Shown in pieces: positions 22,321 through 33,787 of a stretch of DNA of 64,000 bases. The position numbers and the translations under genes were made by a program. A model generated the notes under the pieces. The model made no database searches, was not told the origin of the DNA, and was given only the letters and a program-made list of their open reading frames with translations. This DNA comes from Opeltia flavorubescens (taxonomy: Eukaryota; Ascomycota; Lecanoromycetes; Teloschistales; Teloschistaceae): NCBI GenBank assembly GCA_000442125.1, contig KE546969.1:1-64000 (forward strand). The letters run 5' to 3'. Position 1 is the stretch's first letter. Every line of letters begins with the position of its first letter.

Positions 22321-25086
22321 TTACTCCCCTGGGTCGAGATATGAGGCACCTGATTTAGATTTTCGTGAACTCCGGTCGCTGGAAATCCTATTTCCAAAAA
22401 AGCAGTCGGAGTCGGTACCAAGGAAGCGAGCATGGAGATCCATTCTCCATTGCTGCATAATGACCTCGATTGGATTACTTATATTACACAAGCCATCATG
22501 AGAGCAAGCCGCGTCATGCCCAAGGGCCTCCAGGCGTCCTTGGAGGAAATCTTGGACCACGTCGGCTGTAAGCCCGTCCCCGGAAGAAAGTCTGAAGAGC
22601 CGTGTTTCATCGGAACCTGGGATTCCCAGTACTGCTCGCATCGCCGAGACGGGACAGATGTCGTCGGATGTGGAATAACCACGATACTTGTAGACAGTGT
22701 GCTGAGAAGGAGTCCAAGACGCAAGCAGAGTGATATCGAAATGCGTATCAAGTATAGTAACGGAGGACCGGTTTACTGGCGTCTCGGGGGGATCCTGGAA
22801 GATTGAGTTGTTCATTCTCTGGGATGGGAGTAGAAGATCGCTCATTCGAAAGGATCCTGCAAAGGCCAAGCAGATGAAGCTACGTAGCACGATATGACCC
22901 TGGGAGTCACCGAGAGTTTTGATCAGCTCGGAGACCTCATCTCCAGTAATCGTCTCTCGGTTCTGGATATGTGTGTCCGAAACCTCCATCACGGCATGAC
23001 ATATTCTTGGGTCCTCGAAAGCACCAAGCCATGATCCAGCCTTGTTGAAATCGGCATGGGAATTTATAACCACATTTAGACATTGTACAATGGTATCGGG
23101 GGTCTCACCTGCATTTGCAAGAGCGCCTATAAAGCCAAGGAGCGGTTCAAGGTAGTTTTTGAAGGCGTGTGCATTGTTGTTCCAGTATCTGAGTGCTGAC
23201 AACGATGGTGGTGGTTGCCACGGAGGATACTCGTGGACAGTAGCAATGATCCAAGGATAAGGGCGGTCACCGACCCTCATATCTGGATGAGGATACCATT
23301 GGCCCTTCTTCTCGATTGGTGGTGTATTTGATACGCCGGCTAGTGATGACATTCCTATTATTCTCCGGGCATTATATCGCTTTGGGACTGGATATCCTAG
23401 CTTCGGACCATAGTATTCAAGAATCTGATCCCAACGCTCAGGACACGAATTGGAAAAGCGAAGTCCCCATAGATGTATAGCCTTGATAATATCATCGACC
23501 GACGGAGCTGTCACGGGGTCATTATTTGTACGGATGAAGTCCACAATGAACATGGAACATAGAGTAGTCACTTGGCGAAAATCAAGACCCTGAATATCGC
23601 ACGCGTCGATCATAGACGTGTCTTTCGGATACCTCAAAGATGAGAGGATACTGACGCCGTTCTGCATCATAGATTTCTTTTCCTCTGCTTTCAGGGGACT
23701 CCTGGTTGGTTTAGAAAGTCTATTGGGACCAATCAGGCACATAAGACGCCGTTGGACACCTTCGATTTTGAGAGCCAGATCAAACTGAGCCTCTACTCCA
23801 AAGCGACGGGCCGATCGTACTTGCTGATGGGTTCTGTAAATAACATTAAAATCGGCAACGAAGTTTGGCAGCTCCATGTCGTCTAGAAAAATCAAATCGG
23901 ACTTCTCGGGTGGACCCAAAGCCGTGGAGCTATAGTAACGCAAATTTTCGGCCTTGAGAAGATTTGACCATCTGTATGATTTTCTTATGGCAGTTCCATC
24001 GCCTTGGGCCGAGCCAGGATTATGCGACAGGGTACTCTTGTGCTCTTGCAGGCTATTCGCAGTCACTAGAAAGGCGCTGGTTGATGCTTTGATCTGACTC
24101 ATCGAATCTGAACCGTCTTCAAGCTGATCTGTATGGATATCTAGCGTCGCGAAACTCTGAAGATAACTCTCCGGATCACTCGGCTGTGAGTCTGAAGCTT
24201 GATTTTGTATCATAGCCAAGCTTCTTTCTGAGCCTCTTCTCTCCTCTGCTGGGACCATTCTCTCTTCCCCGGTAGGAATAGCAAGAATCGGGGTTGAGTC
24301 TACCATCTCAATTACATCCGTAGTTGTCCCGAGCTCGGGCAGATCTTGCGCTATACTCTCGCTTGGCAGATGGGCTTCATTGGCAGTGTTGTCGTCTAGC
24401 AACCCTCTGCTACCAAGTTCTTTCACGTAATCCAAAATCGTATCCATGTGTCTTCGGACAATGGAATCGCGGAAGCCGGCTTTCACAAGTTCCCGTCTCA
24501 GTTCGCGCCAGGCATCTCTATCGTCATTGGTATACGTGGTAAGCACTGATCCTTCCTGATGTTCCGTAGCCAGAAAATGGGCTGTGATATTGTTGACCGC
24601 AGCCTTGATATCTCTCAGATCGCCACCAGCTTCATCCATCTTTTTCTCGACAGTACCCATTGTACNGACAGAGACGAGATTGAGCAATAAGGAGAGAGCC
24701 GAGGTGTAGTAGGTAACTCGAGACCTGAGCTCGGCCACATCCGCAACAACACCACTACCAAATCGAATCTTCTTCCATAGTCGACGCACGCTTCTCTCCT
24801 GCTCGCTTAGTGCATTGTACTTTACGAGGATTTTATCAAGTTGCGTCAAGACATCCTGACATCCGGCAGCGATTGCTGCAAGTTCTCTTCTGTAGGACTC
24901 TCGCCTGCCGATAGAGCTCTCCGAACTAGCGATCTCAAGCTGCAAGCGGTTCAAGACGATATGAAGGCTCGAAGTCTCACGTGTAAGTTCATCGTACTCT
25001 CCACACGCGGCTCTGGCTCCTTGCGTGGTCCTCCACGCCAATTGGACCAGCAAGGCGATGTCGCTTGCTGAAGTTCCAAATGACAT
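22321..25086 (-). CDS. HeLo/STAND-type N-terminal domain fused to degenerate tyrosine-recombinase-like domain
   Basis: A single 921-codon open frame starts at the ATG at 25086 (MSFGTSASDIALLVQLAW). The first 200 or so residues look like the fungal N-terminal domain of STAND/NLR proteins: hydrophobic start, long amphipathic helices, and LLLNLVSV in the middle. Residues about 250-380 are low-complexity linker. About 640-900 resembles a phage/Crypton-type tyrosine recombinase: an N-terminal helical core-binding stretch, NRETITGDEVSELIKTL, then LAFAGSFRMSDLL with an Arg (about 747) where catalytic Arg I lies, CPVSAMRAVLG, and QQWRMDLHARFLG near the end. The second catalytic Arg after His (SHDGL, about 863) and the nucleophile Tyr (Phe about 888) are missing, so it should be inactive. 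The recombinase call is by eye and tentative. An ambiguous base lies at 24666. Role unknown; possibly a domesticated DNA-binding or signalling chimera. Confidence 0.62.
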   Translation of the reverse strand: MSFGTSASDIALLVQLAWRTTQGARAACGEYDELTRETSSLHIVLNRLQLEIASSESSIGRRESYRRELAAIAAGCQDVLTQLDKILVKYNALSEQERSVRRLWKKIRFGSGVVADVAELRSRVTYYTSALSLLLNLVSVXTMGTVEKKMDEAGGDLRDIKAAVNNITAHFLATEHQEGSVLTTYTNDDRDAWRELRRELVKAGFRDSIVRRHMDTILDYVKELGSRGLLDDNTANEAHLPSESIAQDLPELGTTTDVIEMVDSTPILAIPTGEERMVPAEERRGSERSLAMIQNQASDSQPSDPESYLQSFATLDIHTDQLEDGSDSMSQIKASTSAFLVTANSLQEHKSTLSHNPGSAQGDGTAIRKSYRWSNLLKAENLRYYSSTALGPPEKSDLIFLDDMELPNFVADFNVIYRTHQQVRSARRFGVEAQFDLALKIEGVQRRLMCLIGPNRLSKPTRSPLKAEEKKSMMQNGVSILSSLRYPKDTSMIDACDIQGLDFRQVTTLCSMFIVDFIRTNNDPVTAPSVDDIIKAIHLWGLRFSNSCPERWDQILEYYGPKLGYPVPKRYNARRIIGMSSLAGVSNTPPIEKKGQWYPHPDMRVGDRPYPWIIATVHEYPPWQPPPSLSALRYWNNNAHAFKNYLEPLLGFIGALANAGETPDTIVQCLNVVINSHADFNKAGSWLGAFEDPRICHAVMEVSDTHIQNRETITGDEVSELIKTLGDSQGHIVLRSFICLAFAGSFRMSDLLLPSQRMNNSIFQDPPETPVNRSSVTILDTHFDITLLASWTPSQHTVYKYRGYSTSDDICPVSAMRAVLGIPGSDETRLFRLSSGDGLTADVVQDFLQGRLEALGHDAACSHDGLCNISNPIEVIMQQWRMDLHARFLGTDSDCFFGNRISSDRSSRKSKSGASYLDPGE

Positions 25087-26090
25087 CGTAGATGAGCGGA
25101 GATCGAATTGCACTATTCCATGCCCACTCTCAGCTGTCGGAAAGTTAGTAGATCATTATATGAACGATGGTAATAAGAATTTGAAGTGGCAGAGTCTCAT
25201 ATGCAGCCTCGTCACATCCAAGTCTTGGCGAGCAACGCATCATGCAAGATGCTGCGCCTTGGTCACGTGCAAGGCTTCCATGTATCCTGCAGCCCCCCAA
25301 TACCGTTTCTAAGAATTTTTGCAGCAAGCGTGATCGTACCTGAGTAACGAGTCAAATCTTTCAAATGTAAACGCATATCAAATTACCCAAGCACCAACTC
25401 TTAAGGAATTACCACACACCTTCCTAGTAGAGCTGTATCATTTACATGTATTCCTTCGATACCCGGTCAACAGCGAGCCTCGAGTGATTCTCCTTCTTTC
25501 AGGTGCATTTCCCTATGCAGCCTGGCGCCAAAATTGCCCGACCCAGACACTCACCGCCAATGAAACGAAACGCAAGAAAGCCTCAAAGCTGATGGCCATG
25601 TCTGGTTGTACAGAAACGTGCTAAGTCCGATGAAATACAGCCACATCGAAGGGATTCGGGTATTACACTCCTAGATCATTGATTCATGCATCTGTAGCCT
25701 GTATCTCCCAATTAAAATTGCGATGATCGAAATCGCATTGCGGGAAGTCTTGAGTGCTACTCGACAGTTATCTCCATGCAAGGTCTTCTTGAGACAGGAG
25801 AATCTGCGCTCATACGCAACTTTGCGCCAATAGAGTGCATTGAGATGGGCGTACAGTAACAAAGAGCCGATATAAACTCTTTCAGTCAAAGATGCCGGCA
25901 CTCATGTTCAACGAGAACCCCTCCATTGGATTGGCCGTGGGAAATGCAAGAACGAATGTTGAACGATGTGTAAAGATCCTGAAACTGAATTCGGTTAACG
26001 AAATCCGGAAGAACGGGTTTTCAGACGGTACGCAACGTTGCGAAACGCACGCGCTGTCTATCTAGGATATCCCAACAACAACGACGACTA
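25087..26090. other. Intergenic, 25.09-26.09 kb
   Basis: Upstream region of the HeLo chimera and downstream region of the UstYa pseudogene. Short open frames (for example 25671-25901 on the minus strand) lack an ATG and a family signature. No supported gene. Confidence 0.55.
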
Positions 26091-27141
26091 CTATGGAGGC
26101 GTATCCAATCCTGCCACTCCATCAGGTCTCTCCAATATATCTCCGAAGCTCGGCGCATTGTTTCCCCTGCTCCATTCTCTGATACCATCGAAATTGCGGC
26201 ATTGATGTACTGTGTTGAAATTCGGCCACGGCTCGACACGACGCGCGACCCAATTGTATGTAATGACGCCCATGTCGGCATCGCATATCAACTTTTGCCT
26301 GAGAATTTCGATGCAGTGATCTTCAAGACGATGATGTTAGCCAGAGACTTTTCGGACGTTCGTTGTAGTTGATACATACCAACGTGGATGCGAAGCATGA
26401 CCGGACCATCCATGAATGCACGCTCTCTGGACTCGTAGTAATCTTTATATGTGAACTTCCGGAGAAGGTTCTAATATATCTTTAGATGCTGAGCAATCGA
26501 AAAGATTTTCGAGGTCCGAGGTCAAGACCTACCAAGCAGTGTAATTGATGATACACCTCCATTGTAGCCATTAGCTGACCCCCTTGACGGTCTGTCATCC
26601 TGGTCGTATTCCCTGTCATCTACTGGTCTAATCTTTGGAATTCTTGGTCCGAGATGCCAAATGCACCGACTGGCTCTGAAATCAGTCGTATAGTAGAGTT
26701 ATCCAATTTCGGATTGACTTTACCAGACTTTCTATTGACCAAGGTCTCCCATGCGGCATCGACTTCTGGCCCTGGTGATCCTCGAAACTCTGACGGGAAG
26801 TTCAATGTTCCGTTGAATCTGACGAGTCGAAGAGGCAGTGCGGCCTCGAGGGCAGGCGCTGCGTCGTGTCAGCTTCTTGGTTGTTGTCAAGGTCCAATGA
26901 TTCATTTACACCAGGCTGATTCAGATTTGATACACGTCAAGGCATATCTCAACTCTTTCACCTTGCCCCTAATCAGAGGCCCAGCGAAGAGGACAATGGA
27001 GAGAAGACTCAGCAGTGTCCATGGTATAATAATGCTCCATCGTCTCTGTCTTGGAAGCTTGGAAGTCGAACGTTCCCAAGAGAACAGTAGACTCTCGGAC
27101 GATGGACATTCACCGTCGCCGAAACCATGGGTGTTTTTCAT
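26091..27141 (-). pseudogene. UstYa-like (DUF3328) oxidase gene with one nonsense codon
   Basis: Four exons fit together in phase: 27141-26910, 26858-26533, 26470-26380 and 26320-26091, with introns of 51, 62 and 59 bp (donors GTAAAT, GTAGGT, GTATGT). The encoded protein, 292 codons, has a cytosolic N-terminus, one membrane helix (about 35-57, WSIIIPWTLLSLLSIVLF), the family segment FNGTLNFPSEFRG...EVDAAWETLVN, and both UstYa metal-binding motifs: HQLHCL (181-186) and HVDHC (215-219), followed by ICDADMGVITYNWV. UstYa proteins oxidise or cyclise the precursor peptides of fungal RiPPs such as ustiloxin. Codon 157 is TAG (26622-26620), upstream of both motifs, so the product would lack its active site. 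CAG or TGG to TAG by one transition explains it. A 51-bp intron with a poor GTCGGT donor would bypass it but removes family-like sequence. No repeat-containing precursor gene is visible nearby. Confidence 0.82.
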
Positions 27142-29745
27142 TTTCGATGGACTTTTGTTTTCGGTAAACAACGTGGTGAAGTCGACCAGCTTAAGGTTTA
27201 ACCCAAGTACTGCAGCGCGTGGAGTCGATCCTCCACACCTCTGTGCAGATGAATGGTCCCAAGGTTTCATCGCATGTTGAACGATCTCTTCGCGTATATC
27301 TGTTGTAAAAACTGCTCGCAGTTACTCTGAAGCCCTGATGGAAAAGTTCGTAATCTGAAAGTCATACATGAGGTATGAAGCCGTCAACATACCGCTCTCC
27401 AGGAAGGCCAGAGCCTTTGATCAACGGTCACTTCTCGTATCGAACATGCGCTTGGTTGACCATGTTACGTTGTACTACAGAAACGCATGACTGCTGCAAC
27501 GTAGCAGTACAATCCTTGGCAACTGAACCGTATATTCATCGATGTATTCCTAACGTGCACGGTGTGCAAGAATCTATGTACGTTGTCATGCAACATTACC
27601 CACAAGGTCTGAAGAAAGTCAACTTGAGCTGTGGTTTCTTGGTCAACTTTTGCTTACTTGATCGAAAATCATAGTTCAGCCGGAGTGATGATGGCATTAA
27701 TACACGGTACAAGGGAGCAGCAGGATTCCCAATAGCGTAAGATGGACGAGCAGATGTTTTGCGATAACAAAGTTTACAATCTTTCCAAGGAGATTTTGTC
27801 AACGCATTAGCAACTTGCCGGCATGTTGAACAAGAACAGAACTCACATTCATTCACCTTGTCCTGGACTAGACAAACATCATTGGTTCCGCAACGGCCAG
27901 CGCTTCGTGAGTTCGGGTCTAGATCCTATTCTCATTTCTTTTGCGGGAAACTATGTCACAGCTCCATGATACAGTGCAGGGACTGTAGAACATTCAGTCG
28001 GCCTAGATTTACCACGTCCCATCACTGTCGAGGTAAGAGCGCCCTTCTCAACCCACAGGCGAACGGCCAGCTCAGGCACATAGCAAGCCTTTCCTTCTTC
28101 GACAGCTATTACTGCTAGGACCGGCAGGGTCGAGCAATGTCATTGTAAGTAAAGCGCTTCTCCTCTGACGAGCACCTTCCCAGTTTCTATGACCCTTCCC
28201 GTTTCACACCCATCTTAGCCTCCCGCGAGATCCTACAAGATAACCCGGGTCTGACATTCTTCATGTTGATACCAACAGATGGGAAATTTCTCCAGTCCTA
28301 CAATCCAAGATATCGGATGACAAGGTCGGACATGTCGGCACGCGGGCAAGATAGAAAAAATGCATGAGTGGGGCAATTACAATCCTTGCCTATTTCTGAA
28401 CCCCATCTTTGACCCATCGATCATGTATCAGTCACAATCTTTTATATTGACAACGCTATATTCCCTTTCATTCCTAAAAAATAGCATGCAATACTTAATT
28501 TCCTAGCACATAGTTAGATAGCAACGCGTGATTACGTTGCACACCATCGTCGCCCTAAGGATGGGTATCGATTTCTTTGATCATTCGTGCATTACGTATT
28601 TTATTGCACATCTCTTCGACCGTTTGCATGGTGTTCATTTTTCTATCTGCTGCCAGTATGGGACTCTATCACATCCGTAAAGATGGGATATTCTCTTGAT
28701 TGATAAAAGCCATACAATCTGACGATTAATCATATTACGTCAAGACTAGATACAGTCTAAGAACCAGGTTGAGATTGAAGAGAAAGTGTCAGAAGAATAC
28801 ACAAATGATTCAACACATTAAGCATACGGTTAGGGCACACATTTCTTCAGCTGGCATCCATCGGAACGCATCTTGACTTCTAGAAGCCTGTGAGACATAC
28901 GAAAGGCTTATTCAACAATCTTCGATTCCATAACTGCCACAGATCTCCGATATCAATGGTGTATTATTGAAGTCAAATCATGTCCCAGCTTCGAGCACTC
29001 TGATGGTAATTATTCAATACCGGAATAGGGACGGAAGTATTAGACGACGCATTCGCACTCGCCTTGAGAACCGTGACCTCAGCATACCAGGCGGCCGCCA
29101 GGGTGGTCATGCGATTAACTTAAAGGCGAAATTTTGTCTAAAGAGCGTAGAAGTTGACGGAGGAGAAGCTAACGCTCAACGAAGTTCAATTGATTATTTT
29201 CAGCACAATACCTGATTCGGAGAGACCTTTCCTTGAATCTTCGGGTCGTCCTGCGCATCCAGAGGGTACGGATATGTTTCATTACTGCCGTGCCTACCTA
29301 CCGTTGCGTTTGCTAGGATGCCAAATCTCATCTGCTTCGATCAGAGTCATGGCAATCTGCCCAAAGTGGAAGCCAAGCGCATGTAGATCTCCACAATCTT
29401 CGCTAAAGCTGTCCGTGCTCGCCAGTACCTGCGCACCTCAACACCTTGTAGCCGATCAATCTCGCCTGGGCATATGCAACGGTCCCCACATTTAAGCGCC
29501 CGTTGTAACCCACGCCTCGCCTATATAACCTAATCCGTCCTGTCAGGCAATCTTGTGGCTTGCAGGATCGCGAAATCTCCTAGCGTAATCTCTACTTCCG
29601 GACATGAGCAGGCATCTCTTCTGCGATCTCTAGGTATCAATTGACTCCCAGTCTCAACCTTAGTCGAATGCGATGTAACAGTCGCACAGGTAAAAATATA
29701 TAGCTCAAGGTATCCTCCGCCTATGAACTCCGTAGAACTCGATAA
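27142..29745. other. 2.6-kb gene-poor stretch
   Basis: I found no frame with protein-like composition, splice-consistent exons or a family motif on either strand. Short frames exist (for example 27596-27856 minus with several Cys, 28967-29215 plus), but none can be supported. Base composition is ordinary, so this is not a continuation of the RIP block. TATA-like sequence (CTATATAA) is at about 29,520, some 225 bp upstream of the next gene. Confidence 0.5.
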
Positions 29746-30699
29746 ATGAACATACGTCTTACCATGAAGAAGTGTTTCAACATTGCTGTATTGCTAGCTT
29801 TTGTGCCCTCTTCAGCATATGCAGCATGCAACGCCGACAACGTGCTGCGAGCTCTCCAGGCGAACGCGCCTAAGGCCAGTCCTTTTTGCAGCACTTACAC
29901 ACTTCCACCACCCAATCAACCGCTCCCGACTTACGTGTCCCAATACCCAGCTTCAAGAGTATCATCTGGATGCTCCTGTCTTATCACAACAGGTCCAACT
30001 ACCTTGACAACTTCTACAACCGCGACGACAGCTACGACTTCTACCACGTCACTTTCAAGTACCTCTACGACACCTTCCGCAACGCCCACCTCACTACCAA
30101 CTTATCAATGTGACGGTGAGCTTGTCAGGAACGGTGGCTTCCAAACTATATCAAGCAGTGGCGGAGCGCCGCCGTGGGAATTTGCGCAACCTGTCAACCC
30201 CAACAGCGGCCAAGAATCCCGTGCATCACTCATCATCGGTGCTGACGGCAACAATCTTGCGTAAGCTTCCAAAGAGGATGACCCAGCCTACTATGCAGTC
30301 CACTGATATACTGCTACCAGAAACCTGACCGTAAAGAATCCTCCGGCGGGCGGGTACGGGTCGACGTACATCACTCAACCCATCCCCGGCCTCTGCAAAT
30401 ACGATACTTACACTCTCACTTTCAACGCTGACACCAGGATATACGATCAAGGCACCGGGAAGGGATGCACCCTTGAGATCAATGTTGCCGGTGCGCAGCT
30501 GGTGTACATTGCCCCTGGTCCCAGCTCCATTTACCCTTATGAATATCGGAAGCGGACATACATTTACCAATATGGCGGATGCGGTCCGTACGGCGAAGGT
30601 TGCGCGGCGCCAAATGTTTTGACGGTCCGGTTCACCTGCGCGGCACCGTTTGGCACATTTGGGATCGATAATATTAGTTTTATTGGTGGGGGACAGTAG
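29746..30699 (+). CDS. Secreted Thr/Ser-linker protein with C-terminal CBM-like domain
   Basis: Two exons, 29746-30260 and 30321-30699, flank a 60-bp intron (GTAAGC...CCAG) and give 297 residues, or 291 from the second ATG at 29764. The latter begins a standard signal peptide (MKKCFNIAVLLAFVPSSAYA). An N-terminal Cys-containing domain (about 27-85) is followed by a Thr/Ser-rich linker (about 88-120), likely O-glycosylated. A C-terminal beta-rich domain opens with CDGELVRNGGF, has GSTYITQPIPGL and ends FGTFGIDNISFIG. The NGGFE...W and ...FGIDNISF pattern is typical of the CBM-cenC/galactose-binding-like fold in fungal surface proteins. Probably a cell-wall or carbohydrate-binding secreted protein; ligand unknown. 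Confidence 0.8.
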
Positions 30700-31715
30700 A
30701 GTCCTTAGACATGGCCAGCGGGGTATTTCCAGTGTGTTGAAGGAGACGGCTTTTGTGGTAGTAATTACAGAGTGAAAATGTCAAGGTGCAAAGACCTCGT
30801 GTACATAGCAGCGCAAAAGATCGATCAGTCTTCAATCATATTGGTTGTTCATTTTCATATCCTGCCCGATTGATTTTTCCTGCTTCGTCGAGACTTTGTC
30901 GACTCCGAAGCTCGAGGCCAGCATCGTACCAGCCCGGTCAATTCATTCATTAATTCTTCCACCCCTTCTTCAAAAAAGCTAAGACCAGTTGAAACTTGAG
31001 TCGAGCTCCTGTCTCTTTTATCTTTTTTTTTCTTGCGCTGGATCACAGGAGTCAGAAAAATGCTCTAGTATAGGGAGCGATGTATAAAGCCAAGCCAACG
31101 AACTTCTTATACCAGCATCTATGTCGAGCGCCGGAATACATCAATAGAAATTATTCATCGTACTATATCAGGTAAAAAATTTCTGGATCAACAACTAGTT
31201 CGGCTATATAGAGTCTAGAGCCCGGGCGCGTGTCGACAAGGTCTAAATATAATAAGAAGGAAGAGCTAGGCGGTTATCGCCTAGACTATATTTGTAAACT
31301 CTCTTGGTTAGTATGACCATCTTACGTTTCTTCCAGTCCTCCCATTAGAGGTCTCATGTCAGATTCTAGCTGTGAACAACGACTTTCATGTTTCTATAAT
31401 CGGTGAAATTCATACGTTCTCACCTATTGCCGTATTAGATTTCGTACCTTAAGGCACATGAAAGCTTTGAGCAATGACCCCTCTGTATAAGCGCAGTCGG
31501 AAAGCGTCAGTGGATCCAATGGTGATCACGCCAGCTCCGTTGCGATTGAACCGGTATCCTTAGTCGCGTTTTGCCTTCGACGGAAATAGAGCCTTGACTT
31601 GGTGAACGGAATAATTTCAAACTATAACACGGCTAAGAATGCTGCTTTACCTTCCTTGGTAGACCTCGCTTTCCATCCGGCTTCAGTTTATGTATACAGT
31701 CTGCAAGCTCCGACG
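30700..31715. other. Intergenic, 30.70-31.72 kb
   Basis: 3' flank of one secreted-protein gene and promoter of the next. No gene or clear repeat seen; short T-rich runs lie near 31,020-31,035. Confidence 0.55.
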
Positions 31716-32787
31716 ATGTACTTCGCTATCCCAGCGCTTCTTATAAGCTTTACTCTCTGCTCAGCTAGGCCATCACAACAAATAGCTTCCCAAACTTCCT
31801 CGTCTCTTACATCCCTGGAAGGTCCATCAAGAGGTCTTCCGATACCATGGGACTCTGAGATCTTCAAGTAGGATTATTACCTTTCATCTTTGAACCTCTG
31901 CGGCTAACGAATGGGCTCAAAGCACATCAAACCCCATTGCGAAGCCGCTGTTTCCCGGCGCCCATGATCGCATGACTCATACTGTCGTCTTCAATGCAGG
32001 AAACACTCCCAAACCTTCCGAACTGATAGCTAATATGGCTGCCAATCTTTACGATCTTTGGAAGGATACGGCAAACCTCCGGTACAGAGCTACAATTCAG
32101 ACACGCAAACAACCCTTTGCGAATTACCAATGGACCATCACGCCTAAGCTGCAAGCGGGAGCAATCATTAACCCACTGAAAACTGGAATCGTCGCCATGT
32201 GGATGATGAGAGGAATGTTCGAAGAAGCAACCTGGCCTGGACATGCCCACGCACGAATTTGGGATTCCACTGACGACACACCTTACTCACTGGAAGTAGG
32301 GTCCTTGGATATTGCCAACCTGCGAGCTGAAACTCTATCACCGACTAGTAGCACCAACGATAGCCTCTCAGCAATCCCTCCCAACCTAGAGAAAAGATGG
32401 CTCCAATGCTTCTCATACGCATATTGGTTCTTCATGCGTGAATTCTTCCGAGACAAGGTAGGCGACGATCCGCGCTACAGGATCCGCCCAGTTGGTGTCA
32501 CTACAGTCCACTACCCATGTGGCGGTCGTGCTGCGCATGATCTGCAACCTATCAACCCGAGGGACGAGCTCAGGATTATTTTCACGCCGGAAGCTAGAGC
32601 AGAGTCCCCTCGTGCATTGACGTGGGAGGTGCTTGCGCAGGCAATGGTTGATTGGATAAATAGGATTGCTCAAAACGAGTGGCAATATGATCAACCATTT
32701 CCGGTTGTGGTCAGCGGTCAGGTGGTTGCATCCTTGGATGCTGATGTCAAGCCAGATCAGGAGACTGGTAGCACTGCGAGTGCTTGA
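31716..32787 (+). CDS. Secreted protein of unknown function
   Basis: Two exons, 31716-31867 and 31923-32787, flank a 55-bp intron (GTAGGA...AAAG) and give 338 residues. The ATG opens a signal peptide (MYFAIPALLISFTLCSARP). Splicing joins SEIF to NTSNPIAKPLF in a continuous frame. The mature region contains MTHTVVFNAGN, a Trp-containing segment (ANYQWTITPK) and a WEVLAQAMVDWINR helix near the C-terminus. It has only two Cys in the second half (WLQCFSYA and HYPCGG). I do not recognise the family. The second exon is long and gap-free, which supports a real gene. Likely an extracellular effector-like or housekeeping secreted protein; unresolved. Confidence 0.72.
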
Positions 32788-33149
32788 GATATATCGTCCA
32801 TAGACTTCATTGGGTATTTGTAAATACCATTTGCATAAACAATCTTTGAATCATGTGCCTAAGAGATTCAAAACGTTCTTCATTTGTGTTCCCTGATATT
32901 TGTAGGTGTAGGGTCAACCATGATTGCTGCAGATTTGGATTTGTCATCTTTCGATATCTGTATAGTCGATGCTATCGTGTATATATTTCAAGCCGGCTCT
33001 TCTGATCCCCGCCAAGCAATAATCATAGAGAAAATCTACAGCAAGATAGAGACCAAACACTACAAAATACAACGTTTCCCAGCCTCAGACTCGATAGCTC
33101 CCGTTTTGACCACTCTGACACGATAACGTAATGCACAAGCTACTTCACC
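32788..33149. other. Intergenic, 32.79-33.15 kb
   Basis: No gene seen; 3' flank of the secreted protein and upstream sequence of the next small frame. Confidence 0.5.
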
Positions 33150-33410
33150 ATGCAGCCTCCTTTCACACAACCATCTTCGCAACAGCGTTTCGCATCGCAG
33201 CAAAGCCAATCATCTCAGTCCGCGGACAAGAACTACACGTATCCAATCACCTACCACAAGTTCAACACCCGCGATGCAACAATCACATCAAGCCATCACG
33301 GAGGCTATCGATCAATAATATCCGCTAACAGAGCCGCAAAGGAGATGGTGGAAAGCGATTTCGGTGTGGCAAGAGAAACAGATTACAATGGTGACGAGGG
33401 CTACACCTAA
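33150..33410 (+). CDS. Small hypothetical protein (86 aa)
   Basis: An intronless ATG-to-TAA frame. The N-terminus is Gln/Ser-rich (QPSSQQRFASQQSQSSQS). The C-terminal half reads like a compact conserved segment (TYHKFNTRDATITSSHHGG, then SIISANRAAKEMVESDFG). It has no signal peptide or membrane helix. It could be the whole of a small fungal protein or only one exon. Function unknown. The composition of the second half is the main reason to keep it. Confidence 0.45.
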   Translation: MQPPFTQPSSQQRFASQQSQSSQSADKNYTYPITYHKFNTRDATITSSHHGGYRSIISANRAAKEMVESDFGVARETDYNGDEGYT

Positions 33411-33787
33411 CATGGTGGAGCAAAGATTTTAGGTGCTCTGCTCAGATGATGAAATTCCACATTAGCTGCTTCGTGACAACTAACGAGGTCCAAGAGGAAG
33501 CAGGATCTCCTCAAGGATCTCCGGGAGAGATCAGCAAAGGTCCTCACAGTCGAGCTCTTCACTGGGAGGGACACCGTCCCCGGGAAGCAAAGGTGTGAAT
33601 TATCGTTGGAAATAAGCGGTGAAATGATTGTGGGAGAAGTACGATGATTGCAACGATCAGAGATCGATATCAGAGTAATGTTTTTTCAGATGTACCCATT
33701 TGGATAGAGAAGTAAACGCACAATCAACATCATAGACTTGACTACACCTCTTACAAGCACCAACCTTGACAGTTGGTATTTCTACAC
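33411..33787. other. Intergenic, 33.41-33.79 kb
   Basis: No gene seen; convergent 3' flanks. Confidence 0.5.

Noticed and set aside
25671-25901. 76-codon minus-strand frame
   Set aside because: It starts at GTG rather than ATG and has no family feature.
26654-27280. 208-codon plus-strand frame
   Set aside because: It is the antisense of the UstYa-like exons, which carry the family motifs.
27596-27856. Cys-rich minus-strand frame (CEFCSCSTC...CKLC)
   Set aside because: The Cys spacing suggests a zinc-binding peptide, but there are no conserved flanks, signal peptide or exon partner; likely chance.
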